From assembly GCF_026627425.1 (NCBI RefSeq), contig NZ_JAPNLH010000019.1:1-64000 (forward strand): a stretch of DNA of 64,000 nucleotides. Direction: 5' to 3'. Positions 35,131 to 44,926 of this stretch are shown one piece after another. The first letter of the stretch is position 1; every line of letters begins with the position of its first letter. The translations under genes and the position numbers were made by a program. The notes beneath the pieces were generated by a model that was not told the DNA's origin, searched no databases, and saw nothing but the letters and a program-made list of their open reading frames with translations. The stretch is from Arthrobacter endolithicus (lineage in GTDB: Bacteria; Actinomycetota; Actinomycetes; Actinomycetales; Micrococcaceae).

Positions 35131-36435
35131 CTACCCCTGAAGGGCCGAACGAATCCGGGCGTGCCCGTCCCCTTGGCGCAGAGAACGCCCAAGTTCATGC
35201 AGGGCTGCACGTTTGTCTTCGGGAAGCTGCAGCATCGAGCCGAGAGCGAGTTTGATGTCTGCAACGGTGGCGGTATTCGGGGCCAGAACTGCGCCGAAGC
35301 CAGTGGATTCGAGCGCAGCGGCACCGGCGAACTGGTCTGTAGAGAAGGGCAAAACCACCAACGGCACCCCAAACGTCATAGATTCGGTGACGCTGTTGTT
35401 GCCCCCGTGGGTCACGCCCGCGGCGGCTGATTCCAGCAATGTTACCTGCGGGAGGAATTCACCCACCAGCCAATGTTCTGGAATTTCCCCGAGGGCTGCC
35501 AAATCCCCCGAACCGTACGCCACCGCTGCACGGATCCCGGATTCCCGCAGTGCGGTGACGACCCTATTGAGGACATCATCGCGCACCGAAAGAAAGCTGC
35601 CGAAGCTCACATAGACGAAGGGGTCGGTGTTGGATGCGAGCCACTGCTCCACGTGCGGCTCGGTGGGCTCGGAGCGCACAGAGGAGCCCAGGAATAGGTG
35701 CTGGGGCAGCAGCTTGGTTCGTTCCGTTGACACCAATTCGGCGGGGTAATTAAAAATGAGCAGGTCGCCATGCTCGGCGAAAGCGTCCGGTGAGGGCTGG
35801 AGCGTGGGAGCCAACTGAGCCAACGCCAGGTTCCATTGCGTGGTGAATGATTCACTGACCTGAACGCACAAGTTCTTCAGCTCCTGCAGTTCAGCCTCGC
35901 CCGGGGAGAATGCGGCCGGCCAAGCCGGAGGAAGCCCGTACACCTCGGATGCTCGGGGCAATGGCAAAGCCGTGGGATGGCCCAGGACGACGTCGATGTG
36001 ATGTATTCCTGCAGCAACCATGGCCAGACGAGCGCTGAACGCCAGATGATCGACAATGATTGTCTCCGGGTTCAGCTCCTCGATGATTGCCTGTACCGCC
36101 CGGGCAGTCTTGACCGGCTCCCACATCAGGTCATTCATGCGGGCCTCTGCCTGGAAGGCAAGAGTTTCAATCATGCCGCTGCGCGTGGCCGAGAAAAATC
36201 CGCGCAGTGACTCGTCTTCACCTTCGGGCTGTTCTTCAGCGCGGATCACACCAGGGTTTGAACCCCTGCTCAGTTGCAAGGGAGCATGTTCGAACCCAAA
36301 GGATTCGACAATCGCAGAGGTGGCAGGTCCGGTCGCCACCACGACCCGTTCACCTGCCTCCAGCCAACTTGTTCCCAAGGCAGCAAGGGGGTAGAGATGT
36401 GAGGCATAGTCAGGGCTGATTATCAGAAGTGTCAT
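35131..36435 (-). CDS. UGT/MGT-type glycosyltransferase (GT1-like)
   Basis: A 434-residue nucleotide-sugar glycosyltransferase of GT-B fold. The C-terminal half has FVYVSFGSFLSV and the sugar-donor motif AGVTHGGNNSVTESMTFGVP followed by LVVLPFSTDQ, the H-G-G-x-x-(S)-x-x-E pattern of the UDP-glycosyltransferase superfamily. The N-terminal half begins LLIISPDYASHLYPLAALG with the catalytic-type His. Such enzymes glycosylate lipids, polyketides or small molecules. It overlaps the upstream HEAT-GT4 gene by four bases (ATGA), so the two are translationally coupled and probably act on the same product. Confidence 0.85.
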   Translation of the reverse strand: MTLLIISPDYASHLYPLAALGTSWLEAGERVVVATGPATSAIVESFGFEHAPLQLSRGSNPGVIRAEEQPEGEDESLRGFFSATRSGMIETLAFQAEARMNDLMWEPVKTARAVQAIIEELNPETIIVDHLAFSARLAMVAAGIHHIDVVLGHPTALPLPRASEVYGLPPAWPAAFSPGEAELQELKNLCVQVSESFTTQWNLALAQLAPTLQPSPDAFAEHGDLLIFNYPAELVSTERTKLLPQHLFLGSSVRSEPTEPHVEQWLASNTDPFVYVSFGSFLSVRDDVLNRVVTALRESGIRAAVAYGSGDLAALGEIPEHWLVGEFLPQVTLLESAAAGVTHGGNNSVTESMTFGVPLVVLPFSTDQFAGAAALESTGFGAVLAPNTATVADIKLALGSMLQLPEDKRAALHELGRSLRQGDGHARIRSALQG

Positions 36436-38642
36436 GGGGCCAACATCAATTCTCTTCGAACTTCAACATCGTCGTGGTGCACATCTGAATACACCTGGGT
36501 CAAGGTGTGAGCCATCGCTTCGATCGTGAAACGTTCCTGGACAATCCTGCGGGCGTAAACAGCCCGATCGTCCGTGTTTTCATCGGCTGCGCACATCAGG
36601 GCCGCATTGACCGCGTCACGCAGCAGCGCGGTATCCCAAGTTGTTGTGAGAAATCCGGTGCGCCCCTGTTCCACATAGGTTGCTGGACCGCCCGCGTCGG
36701 GACCCACCACCAGCAAACCTGAGGCCATGGCCTCCAACAACGCGATACCAAATTCTTCCTTGAGGCTTCCGCAGACATAAACACCGTGCGGAGCCGCGAA
36801 ACCCGGCAGTCCAGTGCGCGTCGCAGCGACCCATCGGGCCACTGTGTCGTTGGGCCGGTGCCCCGAAAGCAACAAACCCTCCCGGAGTTGTTCGCGTGGG
36901 TCAACTATGGCCTCTATGAGGTCAAGTTGTTCGCGTTCGTCGGCCGAGGGGTTCTGGAGGTTTCCACCAATGAGCATAAGATTGGTTCGGTGACGAAGGT
37001 CGGACCCAGCCCACGCTTCGACGATGGTGGCCATGCCCTTGACCCGGTGAAATCTTCCAACACTGGTCAGCAACGGCAGTCCGCGGCGTTCGGCCGGAAG
37101 ATTGCTGAGGAGGTCTCGAAGTTCGAGCAGTGCTGCGCTCGCTGGTTTTCCGGAAGCAAGTGACTGCGCTTCCAGGACTGCCCGGTCAATCACCTGCAGA
37201 TCGATGCCTTCGGGAACAACAGTGTGTCGGTTGGGTTCCTTCGCAATGTCAATGCCCACCAGCTCGATGATGTCCTGCCGCAGGTTTGGTCTTGGGAAGA
37301 ACACGGTGTGGGCTGAGGTAGCGGCCAGTCGCTGAACGAGTCGGGCACGGAACCAAAAATGTTCCACCTCGTCAATGTTCCCAAAGTTCTCCCGGTTGAG
37401 AGTGCCCGCATGATCCATCGAGTTAATGACCGAGTGTGGATCCGGTGCCACAGTGAAGACAACCGGAATATCGAGGGCCCGGGCGACGTCGAAGGCAGCC
37501 AAACTGCCCACATCCGCCATCCGTAGGTGAATTACTTGAACGCCTCTGGCTGCCCTGAGTATCCGGCTGATGCCTCGGCGGGCGGCGACCAGGAACGGCC
37601 AGGCGTTCGCTGATCGCTTTGGGCCCTGCAGCAAAGGGATACGGCCGTACAGGTGGCCGTATCGGGTGTTGCCCAGTGCTGCCACGCTCTGTGCCGCCTC
37701 GTCCGCGTCACCCCTTGAAAGGGTCAGCACACGGTCAACCGGCAATCGATGGTCCGTTCCAGCGGGGCAATCATCCATATCACGTTCCGGGGCGGACACG
37801 AGCGCATCACCGAGCCGTACCAACAAGGTGGCAATACCGCCGTTATCCCCACTGCCGGACTGGCTCAGGTGTGCGTCGATATCGGCGTGAAGGAAAAGCT
37901 GGGCGACTGTCAGACCGGCGTCGGGCTGCCGAATTGCCTCGTCGCTTTCCGAAACGTCTTGAACGTCAAGGTCAACCAAGGAAAGCTGGGCCACCTCGGC
38001 GAGGCGGCCTCCGTTTTCAACTAGCTTTTCCAGGAGATCGACTATTTTTGGCTGCCCCTTGCGTTGTCCCAATGCTGCGATGGCTGCAACTCGAACAGAT
38101 AAATCCTCGTTCTCGTCGTGGGCTATGCGCAGCAAGGGAGCAGTGGCGATGGGGTGATACACCAGGCCCAGTGTCTCCACCAACCGATAGCGGCTCTCCG
38201 CTTCAAAGACACCAAGCAGGGCGCTTTCCAGACCGATGGTTACCAGTTCAGGTGCGGGGGTTCCCCACGCTTCAAGAGTTCGCTGGGACAACATCGCGGC
38301 AAAGCCCCCCGAAGCAACCAGGCCGATGAGCCGCCCCATGGATTCGGAGCGAGGAACGCGGGACCTGTGCGCCCAAGCTGCATGCTCCCGGATGAAACCA
38401 TGTTCACTGGATAAGAGTTCAGATAGGGCCAGGTCGGCTTCCTCATCAACCATTTGCGCAAGCGCATGAGTCGCTGCGATCGCAACGATCTGGTCTTTCG
38501 AAGCGATGGCGCTGCGGAGTATGCGAATGTTTCTCACGCCGCCGTTGCGGCTTGCTTGGACTGCCAAATCGTCGGCGAGCCGCAGGGCATCGACGAGACG
38601 ATCAGTCTTTTTCAAAGCATCGAGAGAGTTCTGAACGCTCAC
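36432..38642 (-). CDS. Glycosyltransferase family 4 protein with N-terminal HEAT-like repeats
   Basis: A 736-residue fusion. Residues about 1-230 are alpha-helical repeats with HEAT-like periodicity (ASKDQIVAIAATHALAQMV, SVRVAAIAALGQRKGQPKIV). Residues about 265-720 are a GT-B fold of the GT4/sucrose-synthase-like type: GGIATLLVRLGDAL, LTSVGRFHRVKGM, LMLIGGNLQNP, SLKEEFGIALLEAMASG (E-x7-E) and GGPATYVEQGRTGFL. The repeat part probably binds a protein or folds on an acceptor. It starts the two-gene unit; the second glycosyltransferase overlaps by four bases. Product unknown. Confidence 0.85.
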   Translation of the reverse strand: MSVQNSLDALKKTDRLVDALRLADDLAVQASRNGGVRNIRILRSAIASKDQIVAIAATHALAQMVDEEADLALSELLSSEHGFIREHAAWAHRSRVPRSESMGRLIGLVASGGFAAMLSQRTLEAWGTPAPELVTIGLESALLGVFEAESRYRLVETLGLVYHPIATAPLLRIAHDENEDLSVRVAAIAALGQRKGQPKIVDLLEKLVENGGRLAEVAQLSLVDLDVQDVSESDEAIRQPDAGLTVAQLFLHADIDAHLSQSGSGDNGGIATLLVRLGDALVSAPERDMDDCPAGTDHRLPVDRVLTLSRGDADEAAQSVAALGNTRYGHLYGRIPLLQGPKRSANAWPFLVAARRGISRILRAARGVQVIHLRMADVGSLAAFDVARALDIPVVFTVAPDPHSVINSMDHAGTLNRENFGNIDEVEHFWFRARLVQRLAATSAHTVFFPRPNLRQDIIELVGIDIAKEPNRHTVVPEGIDLQVIDRAVLEAQSLASGKPASAALLELRDLLSNLPAERRGLPLLTSVGRFHRVKGMATIVEAWAGSDLRHRTNLMLIGGNLQNPSADEREQLDLIEAIVDPREQLREGLLLSGHRPNDTVARWVAATRTGLPGFAAPHGVYVCGSLKEEFGIALLEAMASGLLVVGPDAGGPATYVEQGRTGFLTTTWDTALLRDAVNAALMCAADENTDDRAVYARRIVQERFTIEAMAHTLTQVYSDVHHDDVEVRRELMLAP

Positions 38643-39117
38643 GTGTGTACCTCTTCAGGAGTAAGTCCTCGTCAGCACTGCAAATAGAATACAAGTCCGA
38701 TCCTAACCGTGGCTTGGCTAGATCGCCCACACGACCAGTGCCATTGCACAACCGGAAGGGCTGGCGACCAAGTTCCAGATCGTTCGGTGTGTCTGCTTTC
38801 AATCAAGCAAGAACTCCTGTTAATCCTTTATCTAGACCCTCAACCTCGCGGGCGTCGATGTCCAGCAGGCGCTTGAGCCGCGACAGAAAACCGACGCGGC
38901 GAAAGCGTCGAGGCTGTCGAAGGACGTGTGAGCGTCGAAGCCGTCATGGTTTTCAGCCTAGGTGCGCACCAGCACCGCGTCCACCGGAAGGGCAATCCCT
39001 GTGTTCCGGGGGCTGGCTCTTCGCCGTGGAAGTGATCGGACTCAGTCGATAACGATGCGCGATCACACAGGAGTGAGGTTCGGGATTCAAATCAAGGGAC
39101 GTCTGTATGCTTTGTGA
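38643..39117. other. Gap without a clear gene, possible decayed reading frame
   Basis: On the minus strand around 38850-38960, pieces of sequence read like coding residues in different frames (FDAHTSFDSLDAFAA; LSRLKRLLDIDARE), with shifts between them. This suggests a decayed gene, but I cannot name it. No intact frame or ribosome site is seen. Confidence 0.35.
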
Positions 39118-39627
39118 GTGCTTCCCGAACCAACCCCTCGGCTTCGATTCCGTCAGATGGCTCCAGCAGACCTCGACAACATGACATCGCTTCTAAGCGA
39201 CCCGGCCGTCATGACGTATTACCCCGCGGCCAAAACACGTGACCAGGCTTCGCAATGGATCGCCTGGAACGAAGCGAACTACGCCGAACTCGGCTACGGC
39301 CTGTGGATCGTGGAAACCCATGATGGCCAGTTTCTCGGAGACTGCGGCCTGACCTGGCAAGGAGTCAACGGCCGCATGGAACTGGAAGTCGGCTATCACC
39401 TGCTCGTGAGCGCACAAGGTCAGGGTTACGCCACTGAAGCGGCAGCAGCGGCCAAGGACTTCGCCCGCCATGAGCTCAACGTTCAACTGCTCGTCGCCAT
39501 CATCCATCCAGACAACGCAGCCTCTCGTCGTGTCGCAGAAAAGATCGGCATGCGGCACATTGAGGATGACCGCAGCGGGGCAACGGCAACCCGGGAGGTC
39601 CTTGGGATTCAACTAGACGTCCGGTAA
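39118..39627 (+). CDS. GNAT-family N-acetyltransferase (RimJ/RimL type)
   Basis: A 169-residue acetyltransferase: PRLRFRQMAPADLDNMTSLL (N-terminal strand), GLWIVETHDGQFLGDCGL, then the acetyl-CoA site GYHLLVSAQGQGYATEAAAA (Q/R-x-x-G-x-G/A) and IHPDNAASRRVAEKIGM. It resembles RimJ/RimL-type enzymes that acetylate protein N-termini or small amines. It starts with GTG at 39118; no good ribosome site is visible, so the start is uncertain. Single gene. Confidence 0.85.
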   Translation: MLPEPTPRLRFRQMAPADLDNMTSLLSDPAVMTYYPAAKTRDQASQWIAWNEANYAELGYGLWIVETHDGQFLGDCGLTWQGVNGRMELEVGYHLLVSAQGQGYATEAAAAAKDFARHELNVQLLVAIIHPDNAASRRVAEKIGMRHIEDDRSGATATREVLGIQLDVR

Positions 39628-39920
39628 AGGTTATGCTCTGGGACGGCCACTATGGAAAGTGATAGTGCCTCAGGTGCATTACTCTGCAGAGCCCGGAGCG
39701 CCCGCGGACTCTCCGATGAGCTACGCCATGGCGGCGCTCATCTACCGCGGTCAAGGCCTCATTGCCACAGTGCGGGCAAAGAAGTTTCTGGCGCTCCACC
39801 CTTAAAGCGGCGCGGTTGTGGCAGCCGGGACTAATCCGTGCCGGTCCGCGGTTAGAGTTATGGAGCCGACACCCGGTTCCGCGGAGTACGCGCTGTAGGC
39901 GCCGACGGAAATGAGATCAT

Positions 39921-41375
39921 GTGACGACAACGACCACCGCGGGGGTTGGCTTTCGCTCTCAACGCGGGCCCATCCTGATCGCCCTGATGCTCGCCACCGG
40001 CCTGGTCGCCATCGACTCAACGATAGTGGCCACCGCGGTGCCGTCGATCGTGCACGACATCGGCGGCTTCTCCGCGTTTCCCTGGCTGTTTTCCGCCTAC
40101 CTGCTCGCGCAGGCTGTCTCCGTGCCCGTTTATGCCAAGCTCTCCGATATGATCGGCCGCAAACCGATCGTTCTCGGCGGGATCGGTCTCTTCCTGCTCG
40201 GCTCGATCCTGTGCGGGGTGGCTTGGAGCATGCCCGCGTTGATAGCGTTTCGTGTGCTGCAGGGCCTTGGCGCCGGCGCCGTCCAGCCGATGGCCATCAC
40301 CATCGCGGGCGACATCTATACCCTGGCGGAGCGCGCCAAGGTCCAAGGCTACCTCGCGAGCGTGTGGGCGATCTCCTCGGTCGTCGGCCCAACTCTCGGC
40401 GGAGTGTTCTCCTCTCTTGGCTTCTGGCGGGGGATCTTCCTAATCAATATCCCGCTGTGCCTCCTCGCCGGCTGGATGCTCATCCGCACCTTCCACGAGG
40501 ATGTCCACCGTACCAAGCACCGAGTGGACTACCCCGGAGCAGTTCTTCTCACGATCGCGCTCAGCCTGATCATTCTTGGAGCCTTGCAGGGCGGGCAGGG
40601 CTGGTCCTGGAATTCACCGATCAGCATCGCAGTGTTCGCCATTGGAGCCGCCGCCTTCGCGGCGTTCCTGCTCGTTGAGCGCCGCGCCGCCGAACCGGTG
40701 CTCCCGCCTTGGGTAGTGTCGCGACGGCTCCTGACGACGACGGCGCTGATCTCCTTCGGCGTCGGCGCCATCGTGCTTGGCCTGACCTCCTACGTTCCCA
40801 CCTTCCTCGAAGGCGCCCTGTCGACGTCGCCGATTCTCGCCGGGCTGTCCCTGGCGGCTCTGACCCTCGGCTGGCCGATCAGCGCCTCACAGGCGGGGCG
40901 CTTATACCTGCGGATCGGTTTCCGGCGGACGGCCTTGATTGGCATCGCACTCACGGTCACCGGAGTCGCCGTACTCGCCCTCACGGCGCCCAGGCCCAGC
41001 GTCATAGTCGTCGCCGCCAGTTGCTTCGTTGTCGGCTTGGGTCTGGGTCTGGTGGCCACCCCAACGCTCATCGCGGCCCAATCGAGCGTGGAATGGAACG
41101 AACGCGGAGTAGTCACCGGCACCAATCTCTTCGCCCGATCGATCGGCAGCGCGCTGGGAGTCGCCGTCTTTGGCGCCGTAGCGAATGCGATCTACGCCGG
41201 GACCCCGAACGGCAGCTTAAACACGCACACCATCGTCTCGGCTTCCACCGCCGTGTTCGTGTCGGTATTGGTGAGTGCCGTGCTGACCGTCATCGCCGTC
41301 GTCGCCATGCCCAACAGCAAACGCGGGCCGGCCACGTCGACGACGCAAGCCGACGTCCAAGAAACCACGTCTTAA
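39921..41375 (+). CDS. MFS drug efflux transporter, DHA2 (EmrB/QacA) type
   Basis: A 484-residue membrane protein with about 14 spans. It begins with the DHA2 pattern GLVAIDSTIVATAVPSIVHD and LSDMIGRKPIVLGG (motif A), then RVLQGLGAGAVQPMAITIAG and WAISSVVGPTLGGVFSS (motif C). Proton-driven export of toxic compounds is the family role. The GTG start at 39921 has only a weak ribosome site (GGAAATGAG). No regulator is adjacent. Confidence 0.88.
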   Translation: MTTTTTAGVGFRSQRGPILIALMLATGLVAIDSTIVATAVPSIVHDIGGFSAFPWLFSAYLLAQAVSVPVYAKLSDMIGRKPIVLGGIGLFLLGSILCGVAWSMPALIAFRVLQGLGAGAVQPMAITIAGDIYTLAERAKVQGYLASVWAISSVVGPTLGGVFSSLGFWRGIFLINIPLCLLAGWMLIRTFHEDVHRTKHRVDYPGAVLLTIALSLIILGALQGGQGWSWNSPISIAVFAIGAAAFAAFLLVERRAAEPVLPPWVVSRRLLTTTALISFGVGAIVLGLTSYVPTFLEGALSTSPILAGLSLAALTLGWPISASQAGRLYLRIGFRRTALIGIALTVTGVAVLALTAPRPSVIVVAASCFVVGLGLGLVATPTLIAAQSSVEWNERGVVTGTNLFARSIGSALGVAVFGAVANAIYAGTPNGSLNTHTIVSASTAVFVSVLVSAVLTVIAVVAMPNSKRGPATSTTQADVQETTS

Positions 41376-41666
41376 GGTTCACCGGGACAGCCAAGCGCCG
41401 CCCCACCTCTCCCGGCTCGAACCCGGAACCTTTCGCGCGCCGGGTTACGGGCGTCATCATGCGCTTCGGCAGAGTGTGCAGGGCGACCGTGCCGCGGTTC
41501 AAAGTAGCCCAGACGACGACGGGGCGCCTACCGCCGAACGGGCCAGAAAATTTGAGGGAGACATACGCGGGCGGTCGTTGATGCGGTGACAGGGCCATCA
41601 CGGCGGCCCGACAAACCCCAGTGCACTGCCCACTGGCTGGCGCTACCGTTCTGCCCTATGGACGGG

Positions 41667-42026
41667 CTAGCGATATTTTTTCTGTGTCTCGTCACGGGCT
41701 GAACGGATAACTGCGGCAGCCAATGCACTCTCCTCGGCGCCGGCCGCGTTGGCACCCGGTGGTGGCAGGACGGCCAAGAGGGCAGCTGAACTTTCTAGCC
41801 CTCCGATGACAGTGCGCCATAGTTCCCCTACTGTTCGGCAATGACTGCTCCCGCCGGTGGCAGAGGTGGTTGTCCAGCCGTCGGCCACCGCCGTTACTTT
41901 GGCAGCACCCGGAAGTTTGCGGCAGAGGGCGTTGACGGTTTGGGCGACGATTAAGTGTTGCCGGATTGTCCGGACCGATCCTAGGATCGGGTCCGCGACG
42001 GCAGCTCTTCCGCAGGCTCCGCACAT
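41667..42026 (-). CDS. Small protein with N-terminal CxxCGR motif, unknown function
   Basis: A 119-residue protein starting MCGACGRAAVADPILGSVR. The two cysteines of C-x2-C at the N-terminus could bind metal, and a third pair may lie at SSHCR. The body is Ala-rich and has no named fold. AAGGAAAAG precedes the ATG at an ideal distance. It begins 17 bases after the SDR at 42044-42766 and is the last gene of the leftward operon that starts with asparaginase. Homologous small CxxC proteins are common in Arthrobacter-like genomes but lack a known role. Confidence 0.65.
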   Translation of the reverse strand: MCGACGRAAVADPILGSVRTIRQHLIVAQTVNALCRKLPGAAKVTAVADGWTTTSATGGSSHCRTVGELWRTVIGGLESSAALLAVLPPPGANAAGAEESALAAAVIRSARDETQKKYR

Positions 42027-42043
42027 AGGCTTTTCCTTATCTT

Positions 42044-42766
42044 TTAGGGCATGACGTCGCCGGAGTTTGGTCCCAGTGTCTGCCCGAGGTAGAGGTTGCC
42101 GCCCGGGTCGCTGGCCAGCAGCAGCGCAGTGGGGGCCACCTCGGAGGATTGTCCGAACCGGCCTAGTGGCAGTTCGGCGCGTTTGGCAGCCTTCCAGCCT
42201 TCGGAGATGCCCTCGACGAGCGGTGTCTCAATAGGTCCGGGAGCAATGGCGTTGACCAGGACATTGTCAGCCGCGAGTTCGAGTGCGAGGGACTTGGTCA
42301 GTGCAATGACCCCGGCCTTGGCTGCGCTGTAGTGGCTGAGCCCGACTCCGCCCTTGAGCGCCAATTGCGAGGCAATGTTAATGATGCGGCCCCATTGTTG
42401 CTCGCGCATCTGTGGCACGACTTCGCGGCAGCACAAAAAAACGCCGCTTAGGTCGATACTGAGCGTCTCGTTCCACTGCGCCAGCGTCATGTCTGCCAGC
42501 GGCGATTCGGTAAGCAGACCGGCGCTGTTGACCAGCACCTGGATCGGGCCCAGTTGCTGGCGGGCGATCGCGAATGCGCTGCGAACGCTCCCTTCGTCTG
42601 CGACATCCACCGAAATCACACCGGGTCCGGCGGCCCGGTCCAGGACAGCCACCCGGTCGCCATTGGCTCGGAACGCTTCCGCGATTGCCCGCCCTATGCC
42701 GCTCGCTCCCCCGGTAACGACGACCGAGCGGCCCTCCTCGAACGAGACGGATGTTGGTTCTGCCAT
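42044..42766 (-). CDS. SDR family oxidoreductase
   Basis: A 240-residue NAD(P)-dependent enzyme with VVTGGASGIGRAIAEAFR (TGxxxGIG), an Asp after strand 2 (AVLDRAAG, suggesting NAD), NSAGLL, the Ser in NIASQLALKGG, and HYSAAKAGVIALT (YxxxK). The ATG at 42766 has GGGGAAG before it; six more codons upstream are open but unlikely. It lies 14 bases behind the second SDR (42781-43545), in the leftward operon. Probably oxidises or reduces an intermediate of the imported compound. Confidence 0.9.
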   Translation of the reverse strand: MAEPTSVSFEEGRSVVVTGGASGIGRAIAEAFRANGDRVAVLDRAAGPGVISVDVADEGSVRSAFAIARQQLGPIQVLVNSAGLLTESPLADMTLAQWNETLSIDLSGVFLCCREVVPQMREQQWGRIINIASQLALKGGVGLSHYSAAKAGVIALTKSLALELAADNVLVNAIAPGPIETPLVEGISEGWKAAKRAELPLGRFGQSSEVAPTALLLASDPGGNLYLGQTLGPNSGDVMP

Positions 42767-42780
42767 TTCTTCCCCTGCCC

Positions 42781-43545
42781 TCACGCCCGCATTTTGACGG
42801 TAAGCCCGCCGTCGACGACCAGTGCCTGCCCGGTCAAATAGCCGGCATCGGCGGAGGTGAGGAATCCGATCACCGAGGCCACTTCCTCCGGTCGACCGAC
42901 TCTTCCCCAGGGGATGTCTTTCCCTGCCTGTTTAAGCCCTTCGGGTCCCAGTGAGTTAACCGGGTCGAGTGACTGGGGTGTTTCGATCAGGCCGGGGATG
43001 ACGGCGTTGACCCGGATGTGGCGCGGGCCGAGTTCGACGGCGACGCTGCGGACCAGGCCGAGCACGCCAGCCTTAGCGGCGGCGTAGTGGGCGTGTTCTT
43101 CCCAGCCGTAGACCCCGCCGGCAATGGATGAGATGGCGACCATTGCCGCGCCCTCCCCCATGTGCCGGGCCCCGGCGCGGAGCGTTCGCAGCACTCCGGT
43201 CAGGTCAACGTCAAGCATGTCTGTCCAGCGCTCGTCAGACAGGTCCGCCAATGCCGCATTGCGAAGAATCCCGGCATTCGCAACCGCGAAGTCCAGCCGG
43301 CCGAATTCATCGATGGCGCGCTGGGCGAAAGCGTCGACCGAAGGTGTGTTACGGACGTCGACCTCGTGGATCACTGCCTGGCCGCCCGCTTCCCTGACCA
43401 ACCGGAGAGTTTCCTCCGGGTCGTGCGGATCACCGGAAAAGGTGCCGATAACAGTGCATATGTTTCGCTGCGCGTAGTGCACAGCCGATGCCCGGCCGAT
43501 ACCGCTGGCTGCACCGGTGACGATGGCGACTTTGGGCTCACTCAT
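42781..43545 (-). CDS. SDR family oxidoreductase
   Basis: A 254-residue classical [23 protein letters not shown] (TGxxxGIG), [18 protein letters not shown], the Ser in [26 protein letters not shown] (YxxxK) and the C-terminal [15 protein letters not shown] different sequence from its neighbour at 42044, so two distinct steps are likely. Its start overlaps the MFS stop by eight bases. Substrate unknown; by context a hydroxy acid or amide from the imported compound. Confidence 0.9.
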   Translation of the reverse strand: MSEPKVAIVTGAASGIGRASAVHYAQRNICTVIGTFSGDPHDPEETLRLVREAGGQAVIHEVDVRNTPSVDAFAQRAIDEFGRLDFAVANAGILRNAALADLSDERWTDMLDVDLTGVLRTLRAGARHMGEGAAMVAISSIAGGVYGWEEHAHYAAAKAGVLGLVRSVAVELGPRHIRVNAVIPGLIETPQSLDPVNSLGPEGLKQAGKDIPWGRVGRPEEVASVIGFLTSADAGYLTGQALVVDGGLTVKMRA

Positions 43546-44926
43546 GGGGGTGGTCCTCCAGAACTGCCTCGACCGGGGGCTTCGCGGCGAACATCAGGAT
43601 GCCAGAAACCAAGGTTCCAAGGGCGCCGACCCAAAGTGCTGCGGTTCCGGTGCCCGAACCGGCGGCAAGGCCAGTGAACAGGGCTCCGCCGATGATAGTC
43701 CCCGGTTGGCTCATCGCCCCGATGAAGGCGGTGCCCGTGGCGCGGCAGCTGACCGGGTAGCACTCGGCCATGAAGTACTGGATCGCAGCGTACGGGCCGA
43801 CGAGGAAGAACAGTCCGGCACCATACGTGAGGATAATCATGAAGGGGCTGGTGGCGATGGGGCTGAGCATAACCGCAAAGCAGATTCCGGAGATGATCCA
43901 GCCTCCGATGATCGTGCGCTTGCGCCCGATCTTGTCGCCGATCCAGCCGTGAAAGACGTACCCGAAGTAGGCGAGCAGGTTGATGATGATCAGCATCCAG
44001 AAGGCATCGGAGAGCTGCACGCCCTTGGCGTTCTTCAGCACTGAGCTACCCAGGACACTGAAGATTGTGATGCCAAAGAAGTTGATGATCCACGCGAGCG
44101 AGAACACGATCGTGTTCCTGCGCAGGTGCGGTTCCCAGATGCGCTTGAGCGGGGCCGCTGAGGAGTGTTCTACCCCGTAGGAGCGGGCCAAGGCGTGGGC
44201 GTCATCCGGGTTTCCGTGTTTTTCCAGTTCGGTAAGTTTGCGGTGTAGCTCGAACTGGGGCGTTTCCTTCAATTTCCGGGAAATCACCCAGACTATGATC
44301 GCTGCCGGGATGGTGGCCATCAGGTAGAGGGCACGCCAGCCCAGGGAGGGCAGGAAAGCCAGTGCCAAGGCGCTTGCGAGCAGGAAGCCCAGCGGCCAGC
44401 CGCCCTGGATAAAGGAGTAGTGGAATCCGGGACGCTTGCGCTTATCGGCGACCTCGGTAACCTGGTAGACCTCATTCATGTAGGTCGCGTTGACTGCCTG
44501 TTCCGAGAAACCCAGTCCACCGAAGGAACGGATCAGCACGAGCAGTCCGTTGCTGAGGAAAGGAATACCGGTAGGGATGGCTGCCGTGAGCCCGGAGATG
44601 ACGGCGGTGCCTCCGATCGTGACCATCATGCCCTTGCGCCGTCCAAGCCGGTCAATGACGGGGCCGATGGCGAAGCAGACCACGGCGGTACCGACGGCAA
44701 TCCATGTGTTGATCGCGTACGCTTCCGGCGCCGTCCAGCCAAATTCCTGCTGCATGGCAGGCAAGAGGGTACCAAAGAGTCCGTAGTCGAAGACGGCGAC
44801 GGTCCAGGCCAGCAGGGCAAGGGTGGTGGCGATGGTGGTGTGTCTTTTGGAGAAGATGGGGAAGCGGCGCTTCTCATCCGCCCTTGGCGGGGTCAGGTCG
44901 ACCCCTGCCTGATTGATGGTGCTCAC
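43538..44926 (-). CDS. MFS transporter, sugar/organic acid-type (AAHS/SHS-like)
   Basis: A 462-residue carrier with about 12 spans. Motif A reads [15 protein letters not shown], and the PESR-like loop after TM6 is present. The frame [18 protein letters not shown] and [23 protein letters not shown]-like helices match organic-acid (aromatic or dicarboxylate) MFS carriers. The start is GTG, overlapping the upstream deacetylase-fold gene by four bases (GTGA), which indicates tight coupling. It probably imports the substrate of the cyclic-amide enzymes next to it. Confidence 0.85.
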   Translation of the reverse strand: MSTINQAGVDLTPPRADEKRRFPIFSKRHTTIATTLALLAWTVAVFDYGLFGTLLPAMQQEFGWTAPEAYAINTWIAVGTAVVCFAIGPVIDRLGRRKGMMVTIGGTAVISGLTAAIPTGIPFLSNGLLVLIRSFGGLGFSEQAVNATYMNEVYQVTEVADKRKRPGFHYSFIQGGWPLGFLLASALALAFLPSLGWRALYLMATIPAAIIVWVISRKLKETPQFELHRKLTELEKHGNPDDAHALARSYGVEHSSAAPLKRIWEPHLRRNTIVFSLAWIINFFGITIFSVLGSSVLKNAKGVQLSDAFWMLIIINLLAYFGYVFHGWIGDKIGRKRTIIGGWIISGICFAVMLSPIATSPFMIILTYGAGLFFLVGPYAAIQYFMAECYPVSCRATGTAFIGAMSQPGTIIGGALFTGLAAGSGTGTAALWVGALGTLVSGILMFAAKPPVEAVLEDHPHE

